Source: Caenimonas soli
Lineage (GTDB): Bacteria; Pseudomonadota; Gammaproteobacteria; Burkholderiales; Burkholderiaceae_C
Direction: 5' to 3'
NCBI RefSeq assembly: GCF_013155545.1
Contig: NZ_JABJVV010000011.1
Location: forward strand, 114,885-178,884
DNA length: 64,000 nucleotides
A model generated the notes under the pieces. That model had not been told where the DNA came from and searched no databases. It worked only from the letters and a program-made list of their open reading frames with translations. The stretch's first letter is position 1; each line of letters begins with the position of its first letter. Shown here piece by piece: positions 51,301 through 59,640 of this stretch. Both the position numbers and the translations under genes were made by a program.

Positions 51301-51570
51301 TCAGGCCTGGTGCTGGCCCAGCAGCGCCAGCATGCCGCTTTCCAACGCTTCCATCCGGCTGGCCAATTGCGGCGCGGACTGCTTGGATATCTTCATGTAT
51401 TGCTGAAACGTCGCCAGCAGCGCCGGGCGATCGGGATGATGCAGCAGCGCCGTCGCCAATGCGGCCTGCAACACCTGCACCTGCGCGGTGAGCGCGAGCT
51501 GGTTGTCCATCAGGCCGTTGATGTTGTCGCTGTAGAGCGCCAGCATCTCTTCCATCTTGGTCGTGTCCAT
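51301..51570 (-). CDS. Hypothetical small helical protein
   Basis: 89 residues, MDTTKMEEMLALYSDNINGL at the start, all predicted helix with a repeating hydrophobic pattern (LALTAQVQVLQAALATALLH) and a Met-rich C-terminus (SRMEALESGMLALLGQHQA). GAAGG lies 7 nt before the ATG; a GTG two codons upstream is possible. No known family recognised. It is encoded 26 nt before, and on the same strand as, the end of nth, so it could be read from the nth transcript. Confidence 0.6.
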   Translation of the reverse strand: MDTTKMEEMLALYSDNINGLMDNQLALTAQVQVLQAALATALLHHPDRPALLATFQQYMKISKQSAPQLASRMEALESGMLALLGQHQA

Positions 51571-51596
51571 AGTCACCTTCGGGGTCAGATTTCAAT

Positions 51597-52247
51597 TTAC
51601 CTCGTCGCCCCGGGCGGCGGCGTCTTGGGCTGGTAGTCGCAATATTGGATCACAGCGCATTCCCAGCAGCGGGGTGTGCGCGCCACGCACACGTAGCGCC
51701 CATGGAGGATGAGCCAGTGATGCGCATGGGCCATGAATTCCTTGGGCACGCGCTTCAGCAGCGCCGTCTCCACTTCCATGGGATTCTTGCCCGGTGCCAG
51801 GCCGGTGCGGTTGCTGACGCGGAAGATGTGCGTGTCCACCGCCATGGTCTCCTCGCCGAAGATCACGTTCAGCACCACGTTGGCGGTCTTGCGGCCTACA
51901 CCTGGCAGCGATTCCAGCGCCTCGCGCGTGCGCGGCACATCCCCTGCGTATTGTTCGACCAGGATGCGGCAGGTTTCCATCAGGTTCCTGGCCTTGGTGC
52001 GGTACAGGCCGATGGTCTTGATGTAGCCCTCCAGCCGCTCCAGTCCCAGGTCCAGGATGGCCTGCGGCGTGTTGGCGACCGGGTACAGCCGGCGCGTCGC
52101 CTTGTTCACGCCCACGTCGGTGGCTTGGGCCGACAACAGCACCGCCGTGAGTAATTCAAAAGCGCTGGTGTATTCCAGCTCCGTCTCCGGAAGCGGGTTG
52201 GCCGCCTGCAGCGTCGCGAAAAACGGGCCTATGTGATCTTTCTTCAT
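51597..52247 (-). CDS. nth: Endonuclease III
   Basis: 216 residues. Helix-hairpin-helix LPGVGRKTANVVL with the catalytic Lys, the catalytic Asp in AVDTHIFRVSNR, and the 4Fe-4S ligand loop CVARTPRCWECAVIQYC (C-x6-C-x2-C-x5-C). A bifunctional DNA glycosylase/AP lyase that removes oxidised pyrimidines. The ATG at 52247 fits the usual N-terminus (KKDHIGPFFATLQAANPLPE); an upstream in-frame start is ignored. Divergent from a Bug protein gene. Confidence 0.95.
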   Translation of the reverse strand: MKKDHIGPFFATLQAANPLPETELEYTSAFELLTAVLLSAQATDVGVNKATRRLYPVANTPQAILDLGLERLEGYIKTIGLYRTKARNLMETCRILVEQYAGDVPRTREALESLPGVGRKTANVVLNVIFGEETMAVDTHIFRVSNRTGLAPGKNPMEVETALLKRVPKEFMAHAHHWLILHGRYVCVARTPRCWECAVIQYCDYQPKTPPPGATR

Positions 52248-52299
52248 CGGCGCCAAGTCTAGCTGCGGCGCAATAATGGCGTTCCACCCGAGGAGACCC

Positions 52300-53262
52300 A
52301 TGAAAAAACGAAGCTTCCTGGTTGCCGGCGTTATCGCGCTGGCCGGTGCGGCCGCTGTGGCCCAGACCTATCCCAACAAGCCCATCCGTCTGGTCGTGCC
52401 ATTCCCGGCCGGCGGCGCCACGGACATCTTCGCCCGCGCCGTCTCGCAAAAATTAGGCGAGAAACTGGGCACCACCATCTTCGTGGACAACAAGCCCGGC
52501 GCCGGCGGCACCATAGGTTCCGACCTGGCGGCCAAGGCGCCCGCCGACGGCTACACGCTATTGCTGGCCACGAGCAGCACGCACTCCATCGGCCCCAGCT
52601 TCGGCAACAAGCTCCCGTATGACGCCGTCGCCGACTTCACGCCCATCTCGCATGTGGGCAACGCGCCCAGCATCATGGTCGTGCCCAACGCCTCGCCCGC
52701 CAAAACGGTGAAGGAGTGGGTGGCCCACGCCAAGCAGAACCCCGGCAAGCTCAACTATGCGAGCAGCGGCAACGGCACCATCGTCCACCTCACTTCCGAG
52801 TATTTCAAGGCCCAGACCGGGCTGTACCTGGTGCACATTCCCTACCGCGGAACGGCCCTGGCCATTCCGGATCTGGTGAGCGGCAAGGTCGATGTGTTGT
52901 TCGATTCCCTGCCCAGCGGTTTGCCCCACGTGAAAGAGGGCCGTTTGCGGGCGTTGGGCATTACCTCCCTCAAGCGCTCGCCCCTGCTGCCCGATCTGCC
53001 CGCCATCTCCGAAACCGTGCCGGGCTACGAGTCGGTCACCTGGTTCGGCCTGTACGGGCCTAAGGGCGTGCCCGCCGACATCGTCGCGCGGCTGAGCGCC
53101 GGCGTGAACCAGGCACTGCAAGAGGCCGATGTGAAGGACCGGCTGGCACGATTGGGCATCGAGCCCGTGGGCGGTACGCCGGCGCAATTCGCGGCGATGG
53201 CCGACAGCGACCGTGCCAAGTGGAAGAAGATCATCCTCGATCGCAAGATCGCCGCCGAGTAA
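52300..53262 (+). CDS. Bug family (TctC-type) substrate-binding protein
   Basis: 320 residues. Signal peptide KKRSFLVAGVIALAGAAAVA, then PIRLVVPFPAGGATDIFARA, NKPGAGGTIGSDLAAKAPAD and HIPYRGTALAIPDLVSGKVD, the Bug landmarks with the carboxylate-binding loops. AGGAGA lies 4 nt before the ATG. It is followed after 18 nt by a gamma-glutamyltransferase family gene, so it may bind a gamma-glutamyl compound or a released amino or carboxylic acid. It is distinct in sequence from the Bug protein at 15340. Confidence 0.92.
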   Translation: MKKRSFLVAGVIALAGAAAVAQTYPNKPIRLVVPFPAGGATDIFARAVSQKLGEKLGTTIFVDNKPGAGGTIGSDLAAKAPADGYTLLLATSSTHSIGPSFGNKLPYDAVADFTPISHVGNAPSIMVVPNASPAKTVKEWVAHAKQNPGKLNYASSGNGTIVHLTSEYFKAQTGLYLVHIPYRGTALAIPDLVSGKVDVLFDSLPSGLPHVKEGRLRALGITSLKRSPLLPDLPAISETVPGYESVTWFGLYGPKGVPADIVARLSAGVNQALQEADVKDRLARLGIEPVGGTPAQFAAMADSDRAKWKKIILDRKIAAE

Positions 53263-53280
53263 CCCATCCAGCAGTCCCCC

Positions 53281-54891
53281 ATGAACTTCGACTTCCGAAA
53301 TCCCTATCCCACCGCGCGCCTGCCCGTATTCGCACGCAACGTGGTTTCCACCTCGCACCCCTTGGCGGCCCAGGCAGGGCTGCGCATGCTGTGGAAGCGC
53401 GGCAATGCGGTGGACGCCGCCATCGCCGCCGCCGCCGCCATGACCGTCTGCGAGCCGGTGAGCAACGGCCTGGGCAGCGACGCATTCGCGATTCTCTGGG
53501 ACGGCAGGGAGTTGCACGGCCTCAACGCCTCGGGGCGTGCGCCCTCGGGCTGGACGCCCGACTACTTCAAGCGCAAGTACGGCTCGGACGCCAAGACGCC
53601 GCCCAAGCGCGGCATCGACGCCGTGACGGTGCCGGGCGCCGTCGCCGGTTGGGTGGCGATGAGCGAGCGCTTCGGTAAGCTGCCCTTCGCCGACCTGATG
53701 GAGCCGGCGATCGAGATCGCCGAGCGCGGCTACCTGCTGCCCATCGTGGTGCAGCAGAAATGGGCCGCCGCCACGCCGGAACTCGGCAAGCTGCCGGGCT
53801 TTGCGGAAGCGTTTTTGCCATGGGGCAGGGCGCCCGAAATCGGCGAGCTGTTCCAGTTCCCGTCGGCAGCGCGCGGACTGCGGGCCATCGCGCAAAGCAA
53901 GGGCGAAGCCTTCTACGGCGGCGAGATCGCGCAAGCCATAGAGAAATTCGCGGTGGCCAACGGCGGCAGCATCACGGCCCGCGACTTTGCCGCCTTCAAG
54001 CCCGAGTGGGTCAAACCCATCGGCAAGGACTACCGCGGCCACACGCTGCACGAGATCCCGCCCAACGGGCAGGGCATCGCCGCACTCATCGCGCTGGGCA
54101 TCCTGGAGAAGTTCGATCTGGCGAGCATGCCGGTGGACGGCCCCGATTCGCAGCACCTGCAGATCGAAGCCATGAAGCTCGCGTTTGCCGACACCTACCG
54201 GTTTGTGGCCGAGCCTGCCAGCATGGAAGTGACGTCCGAGCAGATGCTGGACGACGCTTACCTCTCCAGCCGCGCCAAGCTCATCGACATGAAGCGGGCT
54301 CAGAGTTTCGGTGCGGGCAACCCTGCCAAGGGCGGCACCATCTACCTCACCACGGCCGACGAGAGCGGCATGATGGTCAGCTTCATCCAGAGCAACTTCA
54401 TGGGCTTCGGCTCGGGCTGCGTCGAGCCTAATTTCGGCATCAGCCTGCAAAACCGCGGCCACGGTTTCAGCTTGAACGCGGGCCCCAACCAGGTCGCGCC
54501 AGGCAAGCGGCCGTTCCATACCATCATCCCGGCCTTCCTCACCAAGGACGGCAAGCCGGTGATGAGCTTTGGCGTGATGGGCGCCAACATGCAGCCCCAG
54601 GGCCACATGCAGACCCTGGTGCGCATGCTCGATTACAAGCAAAGCCCGCAGACCGCGTGCGACGCGCCGCGCTGGCGCTACAACGCGGGCCTGGAGATCA
54701 ACGTGGAGCAGCAGCTGGACAAGGCCACCCTGCGCGAACTGCAAGCCCGCGGCCACCTCGTGGAAGTGATCAACGACAACTACCAGGATTTCGGCGCGGG
54801 CCAGTTCATCTGGCGCGCGGGTGACCCGAAGCGCGAAGGCTACATCGCCGCATCGGATTCACGCCGCGATGGTCTGGCTGCGGGTTTCTAA
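53281..54891 (+). CDS. Gamma-glutamyltransferase family protein
   Basis: 536 residues of the Ntn-hydrolase gamma-glutamyltransferase family. N-terminal half: VVSTSHPLAAQAGLRMLWKR, GNAVDAAIAAAAAMTVCEP, GLGSDAFAILWDG, VTVPGAVAGWVAMSERFG. The autocleavage and nucleophile Thr is expected in KGGTIYLTTADESGMMVSFI (the family has a Thr-Thr here), then NQVAPGKRPFHTIIPAF. No signal peptide is visible, unlike E. coli Ggt, so it may be cytoplasmic and act on gamma-glutamyl metabolites or as an acylase-like enzyme. Co-transcribed with the Bug gene. Confidence 0.9.
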   Translation: MNFDFRNPYPTARLPVFARNVVSTSHPLAAQAGLRMLWKRGNAVDAAIAAAAAMTVCEPVSNGLGSDAFAILWDGRELHGLNASGRAPSGWTPDYFKRKYGSDAKTPPKRGIDAVTVPGAVAGWVAMSERFGKLPFADLMEPAIEIAERGYLLPIVVQQKWAAATPELGKLPGFAEAFLPWGRAPEIGELFQFPSAARGLRAIAQSKGEAFYGGEIAQAIEKFAVANGGSITARDFAAFKPEWVKPIGKDYRGHTLHEIPPNGQGIAALIALGILEKFDLASMPVDGPDSQHLQIEAMKLAFADTYRFVAEPASMEVTSEQMLDDAYLSSRAKLIDMKRAQSFGAGNPAKGGTIYLTTADESGMMVSFIQSNFMGFGSGCVEPNFGISLQNRGHGFSLNAGPNQVAPGKRPFHTIIPAFLTKDGKPVMSFGVMGANMQPQGHMQTLVRMLDYKQSPQTACDAPRWRYNAGLEINVEQQLDKATLRELQARGHLVEVINDNYQDFGAGQFIWRAGDPKREGYIAASDSRRDGLAAGF

Positions 54892-54898
54892 GGGTCGA

Positions 54899-55081
54899 TC
54901 ACTTCTTTTCGCTTAGAAATTCGCGTACCTTGTCGGCCCGGTCGCCCACGGCCTGCACTGCCTCTTTCAGTTTCTCGGGCGTGGTGTTCAAGCTCTTGGC
55001 CCAGTCGCGCAGCTCGTGCGCCTGGTTCACGTTGATGCGTTCACGGTCCTGACCACCGGATTTCGATTTGTCGTCGGGCAT
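54899..55081 (-). CDS. DUF3606 domain small protein
   Basis: 60 residues: PDDKSKSGGQDRERINVNQA, then HELRDWAKSLNTTPEKLKEA and a helix AVGDRADKVREFLSEKK. This matches the short DUF3606 family (an Asn-x-x-x-E-x-x-x-W core) that is common and often multi-copy in Burkholderiales. Function unknown; its small size, charge and helices suggest a stress-related or DNA-associated role. An AGGAGA ribosome-binding site precedes the ATG. Convergent with the gamma-glutamyltransferase gene. Confidence 0.8.
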   Translation of the reverse strand: MPDDKSKSGGQDRERINVNQAHELRDWAKSLNTTPEKLKEAVQAVGDRADKVREFLSEKK

Positions 55082-55184
55082 GACAGTCTCCTGTTCTGTT
55101 TCAGAAAGAGTCATCCTAGAAAGCCCGGGCTATTTGCCACTGTAGGACGCTGCCTTTATTACACTGCGGCTACACGAGACAGCT

Positions 55185-56255
55185 ATGGAAATCCTGCAAG
55201 CCCACAACTTCGAGGGCGAGGTCGGCGGCAAGCCGACCCGCCTCTTCACGCTTCGCAACAGCCGCGGCATGAGCGTGAGTTTCACCAACCTGGGAGCCAA
55301 GATCCTGCAGATCGTCGTGCCCGACCGCAACGGCAAGATGGACGACGTGGCACTGGGCTACGACACCATCCAGGGCGTGATCGACGGACAGGCCAGCATA
55401 GGCGCCTTCATCGGGCGCTTCGCCAACCGCATCGCCAAGGGCCGCTTCACGCTGGACGGCGTGGAGTATGCGCTGGAGCCCAACAACAACGGCAACAGCC
55501 TGCATGGCGGACCCATGGGCTCGCGCTACCGCGTATTCGACACGGTGCAGCGCGACGCGGCGACGGCCGACCTGACGATGTACTACGAGAGCAAGGTCGA
55601 TGGCTTTCCCGGCAACTTGATGTCGCGCGTCGTCTACCAGGTGACCGAGAACAACGAGCTGCTCATTCAATACGACGCGGTCACCGACAGCCCGACCGTC
55701 GTCAACATGACCTCGCATGTGTTCTTCAATCTCGCCGGCCACAGCAACACCAATGCGCGATCACTGGCGCGGCACGAGTTGATGATCAACGCCGAATCGT
55801 TCACGCCTGTCGGCAGGGACCAGATTCCCACTGGCGAGATTCAAGCGGTGGCTGGCACGCCCATGGACTTTCGGCGCCAACGCGCCATCGGCGAGCGGGT
55901 GGAGGAGGCGGCGAGGGAATTCGAGCCGCATGTGGGCTACGACCACAACTGGGTGATAGACAAGCCGCTCGGCCAACTGGGATTGGCGGCCCGGCTGTAC
56001 GAACCCGAGTCGGGCCGCATGATGGAAGTGCTCAGTACCGAGCCCGGGCTGGTGTTCTTCGGCGGCAACAACCTCGAGGGCGTTGCGCCGCGCGACATGG
56101 GCAAGGGCGGCCATCTCTATGAACGGCGCAGCGCGCTGTGCCTGGAGCCGGCCCATCATCCCGATTCGCCGAACCATCCGCATTTCCCGAGCACCGTGCT
56201 GCGGCCGGGCGAGTGGTTCAGCGGGACCATCGTTTACCGGTTCAGCGTGGGCTGA
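55185..56255 (+). CDS. galM: Aldose 1-epimerase (galactose mutarotase)
   Basis: 356 residues. Substrate and catalytic residues are seen in IGRFANRIAKGRFTLDGVEY, NNGNSLHGGPMGSRYRVFD (His), NMTSHVFFNLAGHSNTNARS (His) and LCLEPAHHPDSPNHPHFPS (catalytic Glu). It interconverts alpha and beta anomers of aldoses such as glucose and galactose. No signal peptide, so cytoplasmic. Monocistronic; it ends directly against the convergent thioesterase gene with no gap. Confidence 0.92.
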   Translation: MEILQAHNFEGEVGGKPTRLFTLRNSRGMSVSFTNLGAKILQIVVPDRNGKMDDVALGYDTIQGVIDGQASIGAFIGRFANRIAKGRFTLDGVEYALEPNNNGNSLHGGPMGSRYRVFDTVQRDAATADLTMYYESKVDGFPGNLMSRVVYQVTENNELLIQYDAVTDSPTVVNMTSHVFFNLAGHSNTNARSLARHELMINAESFTPVGRDQIPTGEIQAVAGTPMDFRRQRAIGERVEEAAREFEPHVGYDHNWVIDKPLGQLGLAARLYEPESGRMMEVLSTEPGLVFFGGNNLEGVAPRDMGKGGHLYERRSALCLEPAHHPDSPNHPHFPSTVLRPGEWFSGTIVYRFSVG

Positions 56256-56672
56256 TCAAGCAGACGCCCCGATGACGAGCTGAGTTTGCGTGACCACCGC
56301 GCACAGCTTGCCGTCCGCGCGTTTGATCATTGTTTGCCACACCATGGTCGTGCGTCCTCGGTGCAACGCAACCGATTCACCCACAACCGTGCTATTCACC
56401 GGCGCGGCGGCGATGAACTTGGTGCTCGAGTCGGTGGTTGTCGTACGGCTCCCCTTCGGCAAGTTGAGGAACGTTCCGACCGCACCCAAGGTGTCGGCGA
56501 ATGCCATGTAGGTTCCGCCGTGGAGTACGCCACCCGTCGTGCATAGGTCCGGCCGAACTTCAAGCTCGGCCAAAACGCGATCGGGCTCGGCGGAGAGCAG
56601 ACGCACACCCAGCAGACCGGGAAGCAGCGGATCGAGAATCGCCTGGACGGCTGCGAGGTCATGGGTTTGCAC
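56256..56672 (-). CDS. PaaI/YdiI-like hotdog thioesterase
   Basis: 138 residues with a single hotdog fold: DPLLPGLLGVRLLSAEPDRV, the active-site segment CTTGGVLHGGTYMAFADTLG (HGG followed by the acid in FAD), SSTKFIAAAPVNSTVVGESV and TMVWQTMIKRADGKLCAVVT. It hydrolyses acyl-CoA thioesters, probably aromatic or short-chain. It is the downstream end of a minus-strand run of small genes (SnoaL-like, membrane peptide, double-hotdog, DoxX) with weaker GC bias than the surroundings. Confidence 0.88.
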   Translation of the reverse strand: MQTHDLAAVQAILDPLLPGLLGVRLLSAEPDRVLAELEVRPDLCTTGGVLHGGTYMAFADTLGAVGTFLNLPKGSRTTTTDSSTKFIAAAPVNSTVVGESVALHRGRTTMVWQTMIKRADGKLCAVVTQTQLVIGASA

Positions 56673-56691
56673 GAGGTTCCCTTTTCAATGG

Positions 56692-57081
56692 TCATTGCTT
56701 GGCTTGGAGCATTGCCGCCATTTTTTGATGGATCAGATTGATTGCCTTCAGTGGACGGATCAGCACCTTGAATTCGACGATCCGTCCCTCGTCGTCCCAC
56801 TTGAGCATGTCGACGCCGTTGACGCTGATGCCATCGATATCTACTTGAAACTCCAGCACCGCGTCGGAAGGGCCGGTGACTTCTCGAACGTACTTGAAGG
56901 ACTCGTTGAAGAAAACGTGAAACGCAGCAGAAAGATATTGAATCGTGATTGCCTTTCCAGCCTGCGGTGTATGAACGACAGGTGAGTGGAAGACCACGTT
57001 GTCCGCGAGGAGTGAGTTGAGGCCTCTCGCGTTTCGTGACCTCACGAGTTCATGCCAGGTAGCCAACGTGTCGATAGTCAT
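56692..57081 (-). CDS. SnoaL/NTF2-like nuclear transport factor domain protein
   Basis: 129 residues: LATWHELVRSRNARGLNSLL, ADNVVFHSPVVHTPQAGKAI, FEYVREV-like strand (SFKYVREVTGPSDAVLEFQV) and VDMLKWDDEGRIVEFKVLIR. This is the cone-shaped NTF2 fold of SnoaL-like enzymes and isomerases. Potential pocket residues include His in VFHSPVVH and Asp in MLKWDDEG. An AGATCTC stretch rather than a strong ribosome-binding site precedes the ATG. Encoded 19 nt upstream of the thioesterase, probably in one transcript. Substrate unknown. Confidence 0.8.
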   Translation of the reverse strand: MTIDTLATWHELVRSRNARGLNSLLADNVVFHSPVVHTPQAGKAITIQYLSAAFHVFFNESFKYVREVTGPSDAVLEFQVDIDGISVNGVDMLKWDDEGRIVEFKVLIRPLKAINLIHQKMAAMLQAKQ

Positions 57082-57116
57082 TGAGATCTCCGGATGATGC
57101 CTTCGTTGGCTTGACC

Positions 57117-57302
57117 TCACTGGCGCGCTTCTCGCCACACCATGACCGCAAGCCCTGCCGCGACCAGGCATGCGATCGCGCTCGCCCACAGCGGAATACT
57201 GATGCCGTTGACGACGACCGGCCAACCAAGGACCAGGCGCAGCAACTGCGCCAGCGCGACCAGCACGAATACGACAGCTGCTATGGCGCTGAATGGTTTC
57301 AT
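57117..57302 (-). CDS. Small two-helix membrane protein
   Basis: 61 residues with two transmembrane segments (FSAIAAVVFVLVALAQLLRL and LWASAIACLVAAGLAVMVW) separated by a short Pro-Val-Asn loop (GWPVVVNGISIP), ending WREARQ. Such two-helix DUF-type peptides are common in proteobacteria and have no known role. AAGGAGAGA precedes the ATG. It sits between the double-hotdog gene and the SnoaL-like gene on the same strand. Confidence 0.7.
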   Translation of the reverse strand: MKPFSAIAAVVFVLVALAQLLRLVLGWPVVVNGISIPLWASAIACLVAAGLAVMVWREARQ

Positions 57303-57320
57303 TTGGGTCTCTCCTTGGTC

Positions 57321-58040
57321 TCAGTTCCAGGTGCTCAGCGGTACTTCGATCCAGACCGCCCGGGCCAAGGCGGCGAGGCGACCATTGGGTGCATAGATCG
57401 CGGTGCCGGCGAGACGCTTGCGACCCTCCACGCCCAAAGGCCAGCCGAGGACAACGCAACGATCCCCTGGCTTGACGACTTCCCGGATAGAAGCGGCCAG
57501 TTCGCCGAGAACGATTGCGAGGCCATCGGGCAGCGGAAAGAGCGCGAAGGCACCCGTGCAGTCCAGCGCTGACCAAAAAAACTCCGGCTTCACGTTCCCG
57601 GATTCGTCGGCGAGCGAAAGGTCGGGCGTCCAAGGCGCGGCGAACGTCGTGGTGTTGTTCAGGGAGCCAGGAAAGATGCACAGGCCATCGCCTCCCGTAC
57701 GCTCTGGCCCGCAGACGAAGCAGCCAGGAAATCGATGGCTCTTGAATCCAATGAATGACTGTGCCGCTTGCTCCGCCTCCTCGTAAGAGGGGCATGGCGG
57801 TGCCTCTAGATTCAGTTGCGAGCGCTTCGCCTCACCAACGAGCGTTGACTCGTGGAAGAGGCGGGCCTCGTCCTCGGTGGATTCGAGGCGCAGTTCGGCG
57901 CCGAGCGGTGGTGGTGCCTTGAGCCGCACCGCGACCGTGCCTTGCAGATGCTTGGCGATGCGGCCACACGTGTAGCCGCCGTTTCCCGATCGAGGCGGGC
58001 CACGGAAACGATGTGCGATTTCGAACCGTTCGACATGCAT
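57321..58040 (-). CDS. Tandem hotdog-domain (thioesterase-superfamily-like) protein
   Basis: 239 residues that look like two hotdog domains: GNGGYTCGRIAKHLQGTVAV, RLKAPPPLGAELRLESTEDE in the first half, and WSALDCTGAFALFPLPDGLA with LGELAASIREVVKPGDRCVV in the second. A Cys-rich link (FPGCFVCGPERTGGDGLCIF) joins them. This is the layout of uncharacterised acyl-CoA thioesterase/dehydratase-like double hotdogs. The C-G-P-x-R motif recalls proteins that bind CoA. Encoded 18 nt before the membrane peptide gene. Confidence 0.72.
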   Translation of the reverse strand: MHVERFEIAHRFRGPPRSGNGGYTCGRIAKHLQGTVAVRLKAPPPLGAELRLESTEDEARLFHESTLVGEAKRSQLNLEAPPCPSYEEAEQAAQSFIGFKSHRFPGCFVCGPERTGGDGLCIFPGSLNNTTTFAAPWTPDLSLADESGNVKPEFFWSALDCTGAFALFPLPDGLAIVLGELAASIREVVKPGDRCVVLGWPLGVEGRKRLAGTAIYAPNGRLAALARAVWIEVPLSTWN

Positions 58041-58052
58041 GTCGCCACCGGC

Positions 58053-58460
58053 CTAACCGATCGACTTCGATTTCAACGCGTTAGCGCCATCGCCGATGAG
58101 CGTGACTGCGAAGCACGCGATTGCCCAGAACACGGGAAATTCGTAGCCACCGCCTTTATTGGTGAAATTCCAGCCGTTTGCGGCATGACCCAGGTAGGCA
58201 GCAAAGAGCAGGTGAACCCCAAGAAAGAGCGCGACCCATCGTGCGTAGATTCCGAAAATGAGCGCGAGTCCGCCAATTGTTTCGTACAACATGACGACCC
58301 AAGCGAACCACTCCGGCAGGCCCAACGAGACGAAGAATTTCCCAGCGCCCGCCATCCCGAATACAACGGCCTTGAGGTAAACGCCGTGAAGAATAAACAG
58401 GATGCCCATGCTCACCCGTAACAGCAAGACTCCATAAGGTGCCATTTTTGCGTCGATCAT
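58053..58460 (-). CDS. DoxX family membrane protein
   Basis: 135 residues with four hydrophobic helices: GVLLLRVSMGILFILHGVYL, the FAWVVMLYETIGGLALIFGI segment, VALFLGVHLLFAAYLGHAAN and a last helix. DoxX proteins are small inner-membrane subunits linked to quinone oxidation or oxidative stress. A MAPYG start five codons later is possible. GGGAG lies 7 nt before the ATG. First gene of the low-GC-bias minus-strand run. Confidence 0.85.
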   Translation of the reverse strand: MIDAKMAPYGVLLLRVSMGILFILHGVYLKAVVFGMAGAGKFFVSLGLPEWFAWVVMLYETIGGLALIFGIYARWVALFLGVHLLFAAYLGHAANGWNFTNKGGGYEFPVFWAIACFAVTLIGDGANALKSKSIG

Positions 58461-58507
58461 TCTTCACTCCCTTCCGTGGTGGATGTGGCGTAAGTGATTG
58501 GTTTATA

Positions 58508-59044
58508 TCAGTGATTGTCTCCGCTGGCTATCGTCACTCGGCCTTCCGGCTCACCGGCGCGCTTGCGCGGTGTCATCAGCCAATGAAGAAACTTCACGTA
58601 CAGCGGCCAGCGCACCGGCTTGGGCTGGTTGCCGAGCGCAACCTGGGCCTGCGACAGCACCTCTTCCACGCAGACGTCGTGCAGGTGACGGATGGCCAGC
58701 GACCAGGTGAGGATGGCGGGGCCCTTGGTCTGCATCTCGATGCGATGCTCCAGCACGCAGTGCGCGGCCGTGGCATCGATCACCTCGAATCCATGCCAAC
58801 CGTCGAAGCCCTTGGGCCCCGTGAGCCGGAAGCGGACGAGGTGGCCGGGCGCATAGGCTTCGACGAAGTAGCGGATGGGCCCATGCCCGCCAACCGCGCC
58901 CACGGCCAGTGGCCGGTCGAGCCTCATGCGCGGCCATCGGCGCGGCCACAGCGCGTCGTTGGGCGAGGCCAGGGAGTCGATCAGCGCACCGACCCGCTCG
59001 GGGCTGGCGTGCATCAATCTCTGGTGGACGTTGACTACTTTCAT
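58508..59044 (-). CDS. SRPBCC/START-like lipid- or ligand-binding protein
   Basis: 178 residues: KVVNVHQRLMHASPERVGAL, IDSLASPNDALWPRRWPRMR, then a helix-grip fold with VGAVGGHGPIRYFVEAYAPG, GFDGWHGFEVIDATAAHCVL and a long C-terminal helix (FLHWLMTPRKRAGEPEGRVT). The SRPBCC superfamily binds hydrophobic ligands in a deep cavity. AAGGAAG lies 4 nt before the ATG. It follows the TetR gene on the same strand after 14 nt, and the pair is headed by a 28-bp palindrome, so its product is probably under that repressor. Confidence 0.75.
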   Translation of the reverse strand: MKVVNVHQRLMHASPERVGALIDSLASPNDALWPRRWPRMRLDRPLAVGAVGGHGPIRYFVEAYAPGHLVRFRLTGPKGFDGWHGFEVIDATAAHCVLEHRIEMQTKGPAILTWSLAIRHLHDVCVEEVLSQAQVALGNQPKPVRWPLYVKFLHWLMTPRKRAGEPEGRVTIASGDNH

Positions 59045-59058
59045 AGACTTCCTTTCAA

Positions 59059-59637
59059 TCAGGGCGCCACGGCCATCCAGGCGCCATGTTCCAGCGCCGC
59101 CCGCACCTTGGGCGGCACGGAAGGCGGTACTTGTTGCACCCACTGCTGCGTGAGCGACAGCGCCGGCGAGAACACCAGCGCCATCCACACGGCGAAGGGC
59201 ATGGGCCGCATCTCGCCGGCCTCCGCCTTCTTGTGCATCCAGTCGGACAGCGCGGCGAACGCCTCGGCATTGGCCTCGTTGCGCTTGCTCGCCGCGTCGG
59301 CCATGTCGCCCACCCGCCGCAGCTTGTGCAGCAGCCGGGCGCGCTCGGGGTTGTCCACCACCCACTGCACGTAGGCGCGGACCAAGCCCTTCACGCCCGT
59401 CTGCGCGGAAGCGCGGCCGGCGACAGCCGGCAGCAGCGCTGAGTGAAAGTCGCGCAACGTGTACGCGTAGAGCGCATCGGCCAGCGCGGCCTTGGTGGGG
59501 TAGTGGTGGTAGAGACTGCCGTTACTCACGCCGGCTTCCTGGCGCACCATGTCCATCGAAGTCGCTGTGAAACCGTGCTGCAGGAACACTTTGGCGGCGG
59601 CGTCGAGCAGCACTGCCTTGGTGGAGGTCGGGTCCAT
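59059..59637 (-). CDS. TetR/AcrR family transcriptional regulator
   Basis: 192 residues. The N-terminal DNA-binding domain is LLDAAAKVFLQHGFTATSMD then VSNGSLYHHYPTKAALADAL, followed by a helical ligand domain with FAALSDWMHKKAEAGEMRPM. It starts 3 nt from a 28-bp palindrome, so autoregulation is expected. It is followed by the SRPBCC gene; the ligand is unknown, possibly a hydrophobic compound handled by that protein. Confidence 0.9.
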   Translation of the reverse strand: MDPTSTKAVLLDAAAKVFLQHGFTATSMDMVRQEAGVSNGSLYHHYPTKAALADALYAYTLRDFHSALLPAVAGRASAQTGVKGLVRAYVQWVVDNPERARLLHKLRRVGDMADAASKRNEANAEAFAALSDWMHKKAEAGEMRPMPFAVWMALVFSPALSLTQQWVQQVPPSVPPKVRAALEHGAWMAVAP

Positions 59638-59640
59638 TTC

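Noticed and set aside
55122..55131. AGCCCGGGCT palindrome between the DUF3606 gene and galM
   Set aside because: Only 10 bp, GC-rich and expected by chance in this composition; no second copy and no T-run to make it a terminator.
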